Shown: positions 27,189-36,867, counted from the stretch's first letter. The stretch: DNA of 64,000 bases from Candidatus Streptomyces philanthi (GCA_018114805.1 CP073042.1:2294001-2358000), one strand, 5' to 3'. Program-made: numbers and translations. The notes: generated from the letters alone by a model not told the origin.

Positions 27189-28513
27189 TCAGTCCAGCAG
27201 GACGACGTCCACGGTGCCGCCCGGCTCCAGCGACGTGGTCTCCTCGGGCAGCACGATCAGCGCGTTGGCGTGCGCGAGCGCCTTGACCAGGTGGGAGCCG
27301 GAGCCGCCGACGGGGGTGACGGCGTTCTCGTCCGCGTCGTAGCGCCCGCGCAGGAACTGGCGGCGCCCCGGCAGTGAGCTGGCCACGCCCTCCGGGCAGA
27401 CCGCGCTGACCACCGTGCGGTGCACGGGCTCGACGCCCATCAGGGTGCGGATGGCGGGGCGGGCGAACAGCTCGAAGGAGACGTACACGCTGACCGGGTT
27501 GCCGGGCAGGGCGAGCAGCGGGGCGCGGTCCCGGCCGCCCTAGCCGACGAAGCCGAACCCCTGCAGCTTGCCCGGCTGCATGGCCAGCTTGCGGAACCGC
27601 ACGCCGTCGGCGTCGTCGCCGAGGCCCGTCAGCGCCTCCTTGACCACGTCGTACGCGCCGACGCTGACGCCGCCGGTGGTGACGAGCAGGTCGGCGCGGA
27701 TGAGTTGGTCCTCGATGGTGGCTCGCAGCGTGGCGGCGTCGTCGGTGACCGCGCCGACGCGGTAGGCGATGGCGCCCGCGTCGCGGGCGGCGGCGAGGGC
27801 GAAGCTGTTGGAGTCGTGGATCTGACCGGGGCCCAGCGGCTCGCCGGGCGGGACGAGTTCGCTGCCGGTGGAGAGCACGACCACGCGCGGGCGGGGCCGG
27901 ACCCGGACCGTGGCGCGGCCGATGGCGGCCAGCAGGCTGATCTGCGGGGCGCCGAGCACCGTGCCGGCGCGCAGGGCGAGTTCGCCGGCGCCGACGTCGC
28001 TGCCCCGGGCGCGCACGTGCACCCGCGCGGCGGCCGGCCGGTGCACCCGGACCTCGCCGCCGGCGCCCTCGGGGGCCGCGCTGTGCGCGAGCATGCCGTT
28101 GGCCGGTCCCCCGCCGCTGCCGCCGTCGGTCCACTCGACGGGCACGACCGCCTAGGCGCCGGGCGGCAGCGGGGCCCCGTCATGATGCGGGCGGCCTCGC
28201 CGGGGCCGACGCGGGGCGGTTCGCCGCTGCCGGCCGCGATGTCGCCGATGACGGTGAGGACCGCCGGGAACTCCTCGCGGGCGGCGGCCACGTCGGCCAG
28301 CCGCTACGGCATAGCCGTCCATCGAGCTGTTGTCGAAGGGGGCAGGGCCACCGGCACGGTGACGTCCTCCACCAGGACGCAGCCCTGCGCTTCGAGGAGG
28401 TGCAGCTCGATCGGGTCCAGCGGGCGCAGTCGGCCGAGGACGTCATCGAGGTGCTCGGACACCAGCCAGGTCCGCTCGGGTCTGCTGGTGGCCGGTTCGG
28501 CGGTGCTACTCAA
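27189..28513 (-). pseudogene. moeA: Molybdopterin molybdotransferase MoeA (five lesions)
   Basis: MoeA inserts molybdate into adenylated molybdopterin. The coding is recognisable end to end: ELHLLEAQGCVLVEDVTVPVALPP, SMDGYAVRLADVA, IMTG.PLPPGA, GSDVGAGELALRAGTVLG, VVVLSTGSELV, DSNSFALAAA, VTTGGVSVGAYD, FRKLAMQPGK, LLALPGNPVSVYVSFELFARPAIR. Five lesions: one C missing near 28338, an extra A near 28315, one G missing near 28176, a TAG near 28154 where Asp is expected, and a TAG near 27541. The TTG at 28513 abuts the galU stop. The protein sequence between lesions is well conserved, which favours sequencing error, but five in 1.3 kb is far above the local rate. Confidence 0.85.
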
Positions 28514-28517
28514 CGGG

Positions 28518-29420
28518 CTACATCTCCTCGGTGACGTAACGGTGAAGCCAGGCACGGAAGTCCGGACCCAGATCCTCACGCTCGCACGCGAGTCTGACAA
28601 TGGCACGCAGGTAATCACCACGGTCGCCGGTGTCGTAGCGGCGGCCCTGGAAGACGACGCCGTGCACCGGGCCGCCGACGGTCTCGTCGGCCGCGAGGGT
28701 CTGCAGGGCGTCGGTGAGCTGGATCTCGCCACCCCGGCCGGGCTCGGTGGTGCGCAGCACGTCGAAGACGGCGGGGTCGAGCACGTAGCGGCCGATGATG
28801 GCGAGGTTGCTGGGGGCGTCGGCCACGTCCGGCTTCTCGACCAGGTCAGTGACGCGTACGACGTCCTCGGCGTCGGTGGTCTTGACGGCAGCGCAGCCGT
28901 AGAGGTGGATCTGCGCCGGGTCCACCTCCATGAGGGCCACGACGCTGCCGCCGTGCGTCTCCTGCGTCTCAATCATGCGCGCGAGCAGCGGGTCCCTGGG
29001 GTCGATCAGGTCGTCGCCCAGGAGTACGGCGAAGGGCTGGTCGCCCACGTGCGGCGCGGCGCACAGCACGGCGTGGCCGAGACCCCTGGGGTCGCCCTGG
29101 CGGACGTAGTGCATGGTCGCCAGGTCGCTGGACTCCTGGACGCGGGCGAGCCGGGACTCGTCCCTCTTGCGGCGCAGGGCCTCTTCGAGTTCGTAGTTGC
29201 GGTCGAAGTGGTCTTCGAGGGGACGCTTGTTGCGGCCGGTGACCATGAGCACGTCGGAGAGTCCGGCGGTGACCGCCTCTTCGACCACGTACTGAATCGC
29301 GGGCTTGTCGACGACCGGCAGCATCTCCTTGGGGGTGGCCTTGGTGGCCGGGAGGAAGCGGGTCCCGAGGCCGGCGGCGGGGATGACAGCCTTGCTGATC
29401 CGAGGGCGCGATGGAGTCAT
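28518..29420 (-). CDS. galU: UTP-glucose-1-phosphate uridylyltransferase
   Basis: Makes UDP-glucose from UTP and glucose-1-phosphate for cell-wall and exopolysaccharide precursors. 300 residues with the nucleotide-binding AAGLGTRFLPATKATPKEMLPVVDKP, GRNKRPLEDHFD, GLGHAVLCA, LLGDDLI and LVEKP motifs typical of bacterial GalU. The ATG at 29420 is preferred over 29429 by family length. First in a leftward run galU-moeA, divergent from the folate gene. Clean. Confidence 0.93.
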   Translation of the reverse strand: MTPSRPRISKAVIPAAGLGTRFLPATKATPKEMLPVVDKPAIQYVVEEAVTAGLSDVLMVTGRNKRPLEDHFDRNYELEEALRRKRDESRLARVQESSDLATMHYVRQGDPRGLGHAVLCAAPHVGDQPFAVLLGDDLIDPRDPLLARMIETQETHGGSVVALMEVDPAQIHLYGCAAVKTTDAEDVVRVTDLVEKPDVADAPSNLAIIGRYVLDPAVFDVLRTTEPGRGGEIQLTDALQTLAADETVGGPVHGVVFQGRRYDTGDRGDYLRAIVRLACEREDLGPDFRAWLHRYVTEEM

Positions 29421-29519
29421 GCGGAGCACCCTACCGGTGGTTTTGCGTAGATCATGCTGGTCCGCGGAATATGACCCGAGGCGTCACAAGAGCAGCACAC
29501 ACGAGGGGTTATACGTGTC

Positions 29520-30134
29520 ATGACCTGGGCCGACGGTAGTAAGCGGGCGTTGCGGCGAGACCTCCTGAAGATGAGGTACAGGTTGACCGCAGATGACGTC
29601 GAGGAAACACTGGCTGGTTTTGTACGGCACGCGCTGGAGTTGCCCGAGTTGGGCGCGGCGCGCACCGTCGCGGCGTACGTCTCGGTGGGCAGCGAGCCAG
29701 GGACCGGCGCGCTGCTGGACGCGTTGCGCGAGCGCGGGACGCGGGTGCTGCTGCCGGTGTTGCTGCCGGACAACGACCTGGACTGGACGGAGTACGCGGG
29801 CGCCGAGCACCTGGCCAGCGTGGCGCACCCCGGCAAGATCAGCCTGTGGGAGCCGACGGGCCCACGCCTCGGGCCCGAGGCGGTGCTCGCGGCCGACGCG
29901 GTGTTGCTCCCCGGGCTCGCCGTGGACGGCAGCGGAGTGCGGCTCGGGCGCGGCGGCGGCAGCTACGACCGGGTGTTGGCCCGCCTGGAGACCGCGGGCG
30001 CGCGGCCGGCCCTGGTGGTGCTGCTGTACGCGCACGAGGTGGTGGAGCGGGTGCCACGGTACCAGCACGACCGGGCGGTCCACGCCGTGGTGACGCCGGA
30101 GGGCGTGCGCCGGTTCCGCCCGCCGGAGTGCTGA
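29520..30134 (+). CDS. 5-formyltetrahydrofolate cyclo-ligase
   Basis: ATP-dependent conversion of 5-formyl-THF to 5,10-methenyl-THF, recycling a folate storage form. 204 residues; N-terminal KRALRRDLLKMR, central YVSVGSEPGT, and the hallmark C-terminal phosphate loop RLGRGGGSYDRVL at about 142-154. The ATG at 29520 follows a short divergent promoter region shared with galU. A strong hairpin lies 18 bases past the stop. Confidence 0.9.
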   Translation: MTWADGSKRALRRDLLKMRYRLTADDVEETLAGFVRHALELPELGAARTVAAYVSVGSEPGTGALLDALRERGTRVLLPVLLPDNDLDWTEYAGAEHLASVAHPGKISLWEPTGPRLGPEAVLAADAVLLPGLAVDGSGVRLGRGGGSYDRVLARLETAGARPALVVLLYAHEVVERVPRYQHDRAVHAVVTPEGVRRFRPPEC

Positions 30135-30151
30135 GCCGGGCGCGCATGCGA

Positions 30152-30193
30152 GAGCGCCGGTGAGGCTGGCCGAAACCAGTCTCACCGGCGCTC
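30152..30193. terminator. Strong bidirectional hairpin
   Basis: An 18-base stem, 30152-30169 with 30176-30193 (GAGCGCCGGTGAG... with ...CTCACCGGCGCTC), one G-T wobble, 6-base loop. It sits between the convergent folate cyclo-ligase and penicillin acylase genes and can end both. Confidence 0.85.
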
Positions 30194-30221
30194 GTCACGT
30201 CGGGCGTGCGGCCCCGGGCGC

Positions 30222-32990
30222 CTACGGCGTCAGGGCCAACTTGTCCTCCGTCGCCTCGTCCACGGCCTTGTCGCTGAAGGCCCAGTCGAGCATCTCCCCC
30301 TTGACCCACTTGCTGGTCTGGTCGTCGTAGTGCTCGTGGTACGCGTGGCCAGAGGCACCGGTCAAATTGATCCAGCGGGACTTGTCGAGGTTGTCGAGGT
30401 TGACCACCATCCGCATGGAGGGCACCCAGACCACCTCGTAGCCGCCCGCCGCATTCCAGCCGGTGGCGTTGACCGCCGCCTCGCCGCCGCTGAGGTTCCA
30501 GGGGCCGCGATTGAGCATCCACTGGACGAAGCCGGGGCCCTTGGTGCCCAGGGTCTGGTTCTTCAGCGTGAGCTGGTGCAGTCGGCCCCAGCTCCAGGTG
30601 TTGATGTCCTTGCCGAGCTTCGAGGTCAGCTCGTACCGGGCGTCCTTCATGGCCCGGGCCAGCAGCTCGTCGCGGTTGTCGGTGGCGCGGTTGGTCTGGT
30701 TGCCGTTCGTGTGCCACCAGTCGTTGTCCGGCTGCTTGAGGAGGCCGCGCACGACCTCGTACCAGCGGTCGCCGCCGTCCGGCTGGGCCGCGTCCTTGTC
30801 GCGCTCGCCGCACTCGGTGATCAGGTCGCTGTCGTCGTCCAGGTCCTCGACCGGCCCGGTCTCGTCGGCGGGCCGCACCCGCAGGCACTGGTCCTTGACC
30901 CGCAGCTCCTTGGGGAGCTTGTTGCCGAAGGCGAGCTTGAGTGTGTTGCGCCAGACGGCGCTGAAGTACGCGGCGGCGGCCGAGTCGGAGTCCTGGGTGT
31001 AGTCCCAGCCGTCCAGCAGTTCCTGCGCCTCGCGGACGTACCCGTCCTTGATCTTGATCTTGAGCAGGTACGGGATCAGCACCTTCGCGATCTCGCTGGT
31101 GTTGTCCATCTGCAGGGTCTGCATGTCGTCGGTCGAGATCTTGCCGCCGTCCTTGATCTTCGACTCGATGAGGTCGGTGATGCGCTTGCTGCGCGCGCCG
31201 TAACCCCAGTCGTTGGTCAGCAGGTACGGGTAGCGCTCGCGGTCGACGACGGCCTGGTTGGCGGTCACGATGTAGCCGCGCTTGGGGTTGTACTCGTACG
31301 GCAGGGCCTTCTGCGGGATATAGCCGGTCCACTGGTAGGTGGAGTCCCAGCCCGGCGCCGGGTAGCGGCCGTCGATCGGCTTGCCGTTCTTGTCCTCGCC
31401 ACGGGTGGGGATCTTGCCGGGCGCCTGGTAGCCGATGTTGCCCTCGGTGTCCGCGTAGATGAGGTTCTGCGAGGGTACGGCGAAGTCGGCGGCGGCGGCG
31501 CGGAACTCGGTAAAGTTGCGCGCCCGGTTGAGCTTGAACACCGCGTCCATTGTGCGGGAGGGGTCGAGGGCGGTCCAGCGCAGCGACACGGCGTAGCCGT
31601 CGCCACGGTCCGGGGCCGCGTCACCGACCGGCGCCTTCTTGCCGACCGTCTCCAACTCGTCCTCGCGGTCCGAGACGATCGGCCCGTTCCTGGTCAAGCG
31701 GACGGTGATGGTGCGGTCCTTGCCGCCGGCGACCTTGATGGTCTCCTTGCGGGTGGTGAAGGGCCGCTGCTTGCCGTCGTACAGGTAGCCGTCGATGGTG
31801 ACCTTCTCCAGGTACAGGTCGGAGACGTCGGCGCCCAGGTTCGTCATGCCCCAGGCGATGTCCGCGTTGTGGCCGATGACCACGCCCGGCATGCCGGAGA
31901 AGGTGTACCCGGCAACGTCGTACGGGCACTTGGCGCTGACCCGGTTGCAGTGCAGGCCCATCTGGTACCAGAGCGAGGGCATCTGCGGGGCCAGGTGCGG
32001 GTCGTTGGCCAGCAGCGGCTTGCCGGTGGTGGTGTGCTCACCGGCGACCACCCACGAGTTGGAGCCGATGCCGTTGCCGCTCGGGCCGAGCAGCGCCGGG
32101 ATCTCGTCCAGCGTCTTGGACAGCGAGGACGGGCCGCTGCGCAGGCCCTGGCCCAGACCCGAGTCCGCGCCGGTGGCGGGCGCGTCGGCCCCGGTCGGCG
32201 GCTCCTCGCCCTTGGGGTCGAACTCCTTGGTCAGCGGGTTCACCGCGCCACGGTCCACGATCGGCCGGTTGCGGTCGTACGGGTACGCCGGGTACAGGTC
32301 CTCGATCTGCCGGGCGCTGAGCCGGCTGGTGGCCAGCGAGCGGTCGATCTCGTCCTGCATGTTGCCGCGCAGGTCCCAGGCCATGGCCTTGAGCCAGGCG
32401 ACCGAGTCGACCGGGCTCCACTTCTGCGGCTTGTAGTCGTTCTCGAAGCTGAGCGCCGCGTACTCGACGGACAGCTCCTTGCCCTCGTGGTCCTCGAGGT
32501 AGGCGTTGACGCCCGCGGTGTACGCCGTGAGGTACTTCTTGGTCGCGGCCGACAGCTTGGTGTCCCACTCGCGCTGCGCGGTCTCGCGCCAGCCGAGGGT
32601 CCGCAGGAACGCGTCGGTCTCGACCTGGTCGGAGCCGAACATCTCGGACAGCCGACCGGCCGTCAGGTGCCGTCGTACATCCATCTCCCAGATCCGGTCC
32701 TGGGCCTGCACGAAGCCCTGGGCGCGGAAGAGGTCTTCGGCAGTGTCCGCGTACAACTGCGGGATGCCGTTGCCGTCACGCTTGACCTGGACCGGGGATG
32801 ACATGCCGTCGAGGTGGATCGAGCCGGTGGTCTCGGGGAACGAGGCGCGCACCGTACTGATGCTCCAGAACACGCCATAGCCGACACCCGCGACGAGCGC
32901 CAGCACGACTGCGATCACGATCAGACGGGCGCGCCGCTTCTTCGTTTTCTTCTTTCCGGAGGGGGCGGTCGGTTCTTCGCGGGAGGGCAT
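30222..32990 (-). CDS. Penicillin acylase family protein (Ntn hydrolase)
   Basis: A 922-residue membrane-anchored or exported Ntn-hydrolase, autocleaved into alpha and beta subunits. After a Lys-rich start comes a TM segment (ARLIVIAVVLALVAGVGYGVFW). The alpha part has PQLYADTAEDLFRAQGFVQAQDRIWEMDVRRH. The N-terminal nucleophile Ser of the beta subunit is in GIGSNSWVVAG at about residue 310, followed by LANDPHLAPQMPSLWYQMGL. The oxyanion Asn and Arg regions are further on. The ATG at 32990 precedes the Lys-rich stretch; the open frame upstream is not conserved. Family members act on penicillins, acyl-homoserine lactones or related amides; the true substrate is unknown. No lesion in 2.8 kb. 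Confidence 0.92.
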   Translation of the reverse strand: MPSREEPTAPSGKKKTKKRRARLIVIAVVLALVAGVGYGVFWSISTVRASFPETTGSIHLDGMSSPVQVKRDGNGIPQLYADTAEDLFRAQGFVQAQDRIWEMDVRRHLTAGRLSEMFGSDQVETDAFLRTLGWRETAQREWDTKLSAATKKYLTAYTAGVNAYLEDHEGKELSVEYAALSFENDYKPQKWSPVDSVAWLKAMAWDLRGNMQDEIDRSLATSRLSARQIEDLYPAYPYDRNRPIVDRGAVNPLTKEFDPKGEEPPTGADAPATGADSGLGQGLRSGPSSLSKTLDEIPALLGPSGNGIGSNSWVVAGEHTTTGKPLLANDPHLAPQMPSLWYQMGLHCNRVSAKCPYDVAGYTFSGMPGVVIGHNADIAWGMTNLGADVSDLYLEKVTIDGYLYDGKQRPFTTRKETIKVAGGKDRTITVRLTRNGPIVSDREDELETVGKKAPVGDAAPDRGDGYAVSLRWTALDPSRTMDAVFKLNRARNFTEFRAAAADFAVPSQNLIYADTEGNIGYQAPGKIPTRGEDKNGKPIDGRYPAPGWDSTYQWTGYIPQKALPYEYNPKRGYIVTANQAVVDRERYPYLLTNDWGYGARSKRITDLIESKIKDGGKISTDDMQTLQMDNTSEIAKVLIPYLLKIKIKDGYVREAQELLDGWDYTQDSDSAAAAYFSAVWRNTLKLAFGNKLPKELRVKDQCLRVRPADETGPVEDLDDDSDLITECGERDKDAAQPDGGDRWYEVVRGLLKQPDNDWWHTNGNQTNRATDNRDELLARAMKDARYELTSKLGKDINTWSWGRLHQLTLKNQTLGTKGPGFVQWMLNRGPWNLSGGEAAVNATGWNAAGGYEVVWVPSMRMVVNLDNLDKSRWINLTGASGHAYHEHYDDQTSKWVKGEMLDWAFSDKAVDEATEDKLALTP

Positions 32991-33270
32991 CGCTGTCCTT
33001 CGAGGGGCAGGGTGGACCTGGAGTGCTGGAGCAACCGTAGCCGGAGCGCGGGCGGCTCCCCTACGCGGAGTCAGTGGCCGGCGATCAGGCGTCCCCGACG
33101 GTCGCCGCGACCACCGGCGATCGGCGTGAACGATCACGGCGGAATCGGTCGGCGCCGCCCCCACCTCGATCACAGGCGTTAAGAACCCGTAAAATGTTAG
33201 GTAAGGCAATGAAGTTCCGGTCGGCCGGAGTCAAGCATTTCGGTCGAAACTCGCGCGAAAGGGTCGGCCA
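32991..33270. other. Divergent intergenic region
   Basis: Spacer between the penicillin acylase and antiporter genes. GC-rich in its left half; the right part (33180-33215) is AT-rich with TTAAGAACC and TTAGGTAAGGC, the likely promoter area for the rightward antiporter. No gene or riboswitch recognised. Confidence 0.45.
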
Positions 33271-35073
33271 CTGACTGTTCACCACCTCAACGAACTCCTG
33301 CTGATGTGCGCGCTGGTGCTGCTGGTCGCCGTGGCCGCAGTGCGCCTGTCATCCCGCAGCGGGCTGCCAAGCCTGCTCATCTACCTCGGCATCGGCGTCG
33401 CCATAGGCCAGGACGGCCTGGTCGGCGTCGTCTTCGACGATGCCGAACTGACCCAGGTCATCGGCTACGCGGCACTGGTGGTCATCCTCGCCGAGGGCGG
33501 TCTCGGCACCAAGTGGCGCGAGGTCAAACCCGCCCTGCCGGTGGCCGCCATGCTCTCCACGGTCGGCGTCGCGGTGAGCGTGGGGGTCACCGCGACCGGC
33601 GCCCACTACCTGGTCGGGCTCGACTGGAAGCAGTCGCTGATCATAGGAGCCGTGGTCTCCTCGACCGACGCGGCGGCCGTCTTCTCGGTGCTGCGCAAGG
33701 TACCACTGCCCAGCAAGCTCACCGGCGCCCTGGAGGCCGAGTCCGGCTTCAACGACGCCCCGGTTGTGATCCTGGTCGTCGCGTTCTCGACGACCGGACC
33801 GATCGAGCACTGGTACGTCCTGGTCGGCGAGATCGCCCTGGAACTGGCCATCGGCGCGGCGATCGGCCTCGCCGTGGGCCTGCTCGGCTCGTACGGGCTG
33901 CGCCACGTGGCGCTGCCCGCCTCCGGCTTGTACCCGATCGCGGTGCTGGCCATCGCGGTCGCCGCGTACGCCGGCGGTGCGCTGGCGCACGGCTCCGGGT
34001 TCCTCGCGGTCTACCTGGCCTCGCTCGTGATGGGCAACACGCGACTGCCGCACTGGCCGGCGACGCGCGGGTTCGCCGAGGGGCTCGGCTGGATCGCCCA
34101 GATCGGCATGTTCGTCCTGCTCGGCCTGCTGGTCACGCCGCACGAGCTGGGTGACGACATCGTGCCGGCCCTGGTGGTGGGCCTGATCCTGACGGCAGTG
34201 GCGCGACCGGTATCGGTGCTGGTCAGTACCGCGCCGTTCCGCACCCCGTGGCAGGAGAAGGCGCTGCTGTCCTGGGCCGGGCTGCGCGGCGCGGTGCCCA
34301 TCGTGCTGGCCACGATCCCCATGGTCGCCGAGGTGCCGGAGAGCCAGCGGGTCTTCAACATCGTGTTCGTGCTGGTGATCGTCTACACCCTGGTGCAGGG
34401 CCCGACGCTGCCCTGGCTGGCCAGGCGGCTACGGCTCGGCGACTCCGAGCTGGCCGCCGACCTGGGCGTGGAGTCGGCGCCGCTGGAGCGGCTGAGCGGC
34501 CACCTGCTGTCGCTGGCCATTCCGAAGGGCTCACGCATGCACGGTGTCGAGGTCAGCGAGCTGCGGCTGCCGGCCGGCGCCGCCGTGACGCTGATCGTGC
34601 GCGACGGCACGAGCTTCGTACCGGGCCCGACGACCGTGCTGCGCAGCGGCGACGAACTCCTGGTGGTGGCCACCGACCCGGTGCGGGACGCGGCCGAGCG
34701 GCGGCTGCGGGCGGTCAGCCAGGGCGGCAAGCTGGCAGACTGGCTCGGCACGGGCGGCGACGACGCGCGGCCGACGGAGTCGACGCGGCGCCCCGGCGCC
34801 CCGGCGATCTGGCCGCCCTGGCCCTGGCAACGCCACCGCGCGAGGACCCGCGCCGGGGCGGGCCGCGCCCGAGGCGGCTCCCGGGCGCAGGGCGCGGGTC
34901 GTACGGCCGATACGGCTCGTACGGCCGGTACCGGGCGCACGGCCGATACGGGGCACGGGCGCGGCGACGTCGCGGGCCCCGAGCGGCGGGCGCACGGCGC
35001 CACCCGCAGCGCGGGTGCGGCACTCGGCGAGCGGCACCGGGATGAGCTTGATCACAGCCGGGACACGACGTAA
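33271..35073 (+). CDS. Potassium/proton antiporter, CPA1/NhaP2 type
   Basis: Cation/H+ antiporter. About 12 TM helices fill residues 1-385, with the family motif SSTDAAAVFSVLR and ESGFNDAPVVILV. A TrkA-C (RCK_C) domain follows (about 405-480: PKGSRMHGVEVSELRLPAGAAVTLIVRDG, SGDELLVVA). The last ~110 residues are a low-complexity Arg/Thr/Gly/Asp tail with imperfect RTADT repeats. The conserved beginning (LTVHHLNELLLMCALVLL) starts at a CTG at 33271, 11 codons before the first ATG (33304). Either CTG is the start or the true GTG was misread. Role in K+ or Na+ homeostasis. Confidence 0.87.
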   Translation: MTVHHLNELLLMCALVLLVAVAAVRLSSRSGLPSLLIYLGIGVAIGQDGLVGVVFDDAELTQVIGYAALVVILAEGGLGTKWREVKPALPVAAMLSTVGVAVSVGVTATGAHYLVGLDWKQSLIIGAVVSSTDAAAVFSVLRKVPLPSKLTGALEAESGFNDAPVVILVVAFSTTGPIEHWYVLVGEIALELAIGAAIGLAVGLLGSYGLRHVALPASGLYPIAVLAIAVAAYAGGALAHGSGFLAVYLASLVMGNTRLPHWPATRGFAEGLGWIAQIGMFVLLGLLVTPHELGDDIVPALVVGLILTAVARPVSVLVSTAPFRTPWQEKALLSWAGLRGAVPIVLATIPMVAEVPESQRVFNIVFVLVIVYTLVQGPTLPWLARRLRLGDSELAADLGVESAPLERLSGHLLSLAIPKGSRMHGVEVSELRLPAGAAVTLIVRDGTSFVPGPTTVLRSGDELLVVATDPVRDAAERRLRAVSQGGKLADWLGTGGDDARPTESTRRPGAPAIWPPWPWQRHRARTRAGAGRARGGSRAQGAGRTADTARTAGTGRTADTGHGRGDVAGPERRAHGATRSAGAALGERHRDELDHSRDTT

Positions 35074-35252
35074 AAGTGTGCCGATAACATAAATGCAGAT
35101 AGGCAATAACCGACCAACTCTGCCTGACGCAGAGCTGGCGCGACCGCACGGCGGCCCGTCCGCTATCTACCACGGTCATGCGCGAGAGGACAGCTCTCGG
35201 CGCCTCGTGTGTACCCCCACGGAGCGCTACCAGGCGGTGGAAAGGCCAGGCC

Positions 35253-36800
35253 GTGGCGCCCACGGTCTCCCCTCATCCGGCCGACGGGTCCCCAGCAGCC
35301 GAATCCGCCGAGGCGGGCCCGACCCGACGCACCGCACGCGGCTCCCGTAGCGCCGATCGATCCGCACCCGGTCCGATCGACGCCGCGGGCAAGCCCGGCT
35401 ACCGACAGTTGCTGCGCACGCCCGGCGCCTGGTCGTTCGTGCTGCCCGGATTCGCGGCCCGACAGCCGTTCGCGATGCTCACCATCGGCATCGTCCTGCT
35501 CATCCAGCACACCAGCGGCTCCTACGGCATCGCCGGCGCGGTCTCGGCTACGGCCGGCGTCTCGATGGCGGTCTTCGCGCCGCAGGGCGGCAAGCTCGCG
35601 GACCGCTTCGGGCAGGCGGCCGTGCTGGTCCCCGGAGTGCTCACGCACGCCGCCTCGGTCACGCTGCTGACCGTGCTCGCGCTCGGCGGCGCGCCCCTGT
35701 GGGCGCTGTTCGTGGCGGCGGTGCCGGCCGGCGCCTCGGTGCCCCAGGTCGGGCCCATGGTGCGGGCCCGCTGGGCGGCGCTGCTCGGCGACGGCGGGGC
35801 GGGGGCGACGGGCGGCGGCCGGGTATCGCTCCAGACGACGGCGGCGGCCTTCGAGTCGGTGACGGACGAGTTCACGTTCGTGATCGGCCCGGTGCTCACC
35901 ACCGCCCTGTGCACCGGCGCGCACCCGGCCGCGGGGCTGCTCGCCGAGGCGACCCTGACGCTCGTCGGTAGCCTGCTGTTCGCGACCCAGCGCCGCACCC
36001 AGCCCGCGCCGAGCCGCCCGCGCACGCCGGCGCGCTCCGCGCGCTGGGGAGCGCGTCGGGCGAGCGCGGGGACCGGGGGCGCGGAAGCCGGGTGCACGGG
36101 AACCGTGGCCGTGGGGGGCGCGGGCACGCCCGGGGCGCGACGCGAGGAGAGCGGCGCGCACCGGCCGGCCGCCTCCGCCCTCGGCGTGCCGGGCGTCCGG
36201 GTGCTCGCCGTGGTCTTCCTCGGCATCGGCTCCGTCTTCGGCGGCCTCCAGGTCTCGCTGACGGCCTTCACCGAGGAGATCGGCCAGCCCGGCATCAACG
36301 GCGTCCTGTACGGCGTCTTCGCCGCCGGCAACATGGTGGCCGGCATCGTCTGCGGCGCCCTGAGCTGGCGGCGCAGCCCGCAGCAACGGCTGCTGATCGC
36401 CTATCCGCTGCTCACCCTGGCCACCTCCGCGCTGTGGGCGGTGCACGCCGTGCCGCTGCTCGGCGCGCTCGGGCTGCTGGTCGGGCTGTGCATCGCGCCG
36501 GCGCTGATCACCGGGTACACGCTGGTGGACGCGCTCGTCCCGGCGACCGCGCGCACCGAGGCGTTCACCTGGCTCACCGGCGCGGTGGCGCTCGGCCAGG
36601 CCGGCGCCGCGACCGCCGCGGGCAAGCTCGCCGACGGCTTCGGGCCGAGCGCCGGATTCGTGGTCCCGCTGGCCGGTACGGGACTCGCGCTGACGACCCT
36701 AGTGCTGCTCCGCGGGCGCCTCGCCACCCCGTCCACAGGCCCGGTGGTGAGCGGCTCCACACGTGGGGTCGGTCACCGCGAGGCCGTCACGGTGGACTGA
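35253..36800 (+). CDS. MFS transporter
   Basis: A 515-residue Major Facilitator protein. N-terminal 65 residues are hydrophilic, then six TM helices (start LLRTPGAWSFVLPGFAARQPFAML, with the loop QGGKLADRFGQAAVLV), a ~100-residue soluble central loop rich in Arg/Ala/Gly, and six more helices (VRVLAVVFLGIGSVFGGLQVSLTAF onward). The central loop is unusually long and low in complexity. GTG at 35253 follows GGAAAGGCC. Substrate unknown; probably an efflux-type permease. Confidence 0.83.
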   Translation: MAPTVSPHPADGSPAAESAEAGPTRRTARGSRSADRSAPGPIDAAGKPGYRQLLRTPGAWSFVLPGFAARQPFAMLTIGIVLLIQHTSGSYGIAGAVSATAGVSMAVFAPQGGKLADRFGQAAVLVPGVLTHAASVTLLTVLALGGAPLWALFVAAVPAGASVPQVGPMVRARWAALLGDGGAGATGGGRVSLQTTAAAFESVTDEFTFVIGPVLTTALCTGAHPAAGLLAEATLTLVGSLLFATQRRTQPAPSRPRTPARSARWGARRASAGTGGAEAGCTGTVAVGGAGTPGARREESGAHRPAASALGVPGVRVLAVVFLGIGSVFGGLQVSLTAFTEEIGQPGINGVLYGVFAAGNMVAGIVCGALSWRRSPQQRLLIAYPLLTLATSALWAVHAVPLLGALGLLVGLCIAPALITGYTLVDALVPATARTEAFTWLTGAVALGQAGAATAAGKLADGFGPSAGFVVPLAGTGLALTTLVLLRGRLATPSTGPVVSGSTRGVGHREAVTVD

Positions 36801-36831
36801 CGCCGCGGAATGCTGCACTATGGATCATCGT

Positions 36832-36858
36832 TTAGCACTCATTGAGTGAGAGTGCCAG
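36832..36858 (+). promoter_or_regulatory. CIRCE-like HrcA operator upstream of fmdB
   Basis: TTAGCACTC (36832-36840), nine bases, then GAGTGCCAG (36850-36858). The CIRCE consensus is TTAGCACTC-N9-GAGTGCTAA, so 16 of 18 positions and the exact spacer match. The right arm runs into the ribosome binding site of fmdB, so HrcA binding could block expression. Regulation by HrcA is inference from the motif. Confidence 0.75.
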
Positions 36859-36867
36859 GAGGATCAC

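Noticed and set aside
30330-32801. 823-codon plus-strand open frame opposite penicillin acylase
   Set aside because: Mirror of the real gene; Val/Gly/Leu-rich low-information protein, no motif, no ribosome binding site.
33180-33220. DtxR/IdeR iron box (TTAGGTAAGGC) upstream of the antiporter
   Set aside because: Only the left half resembles the consensus; the right half is missing.
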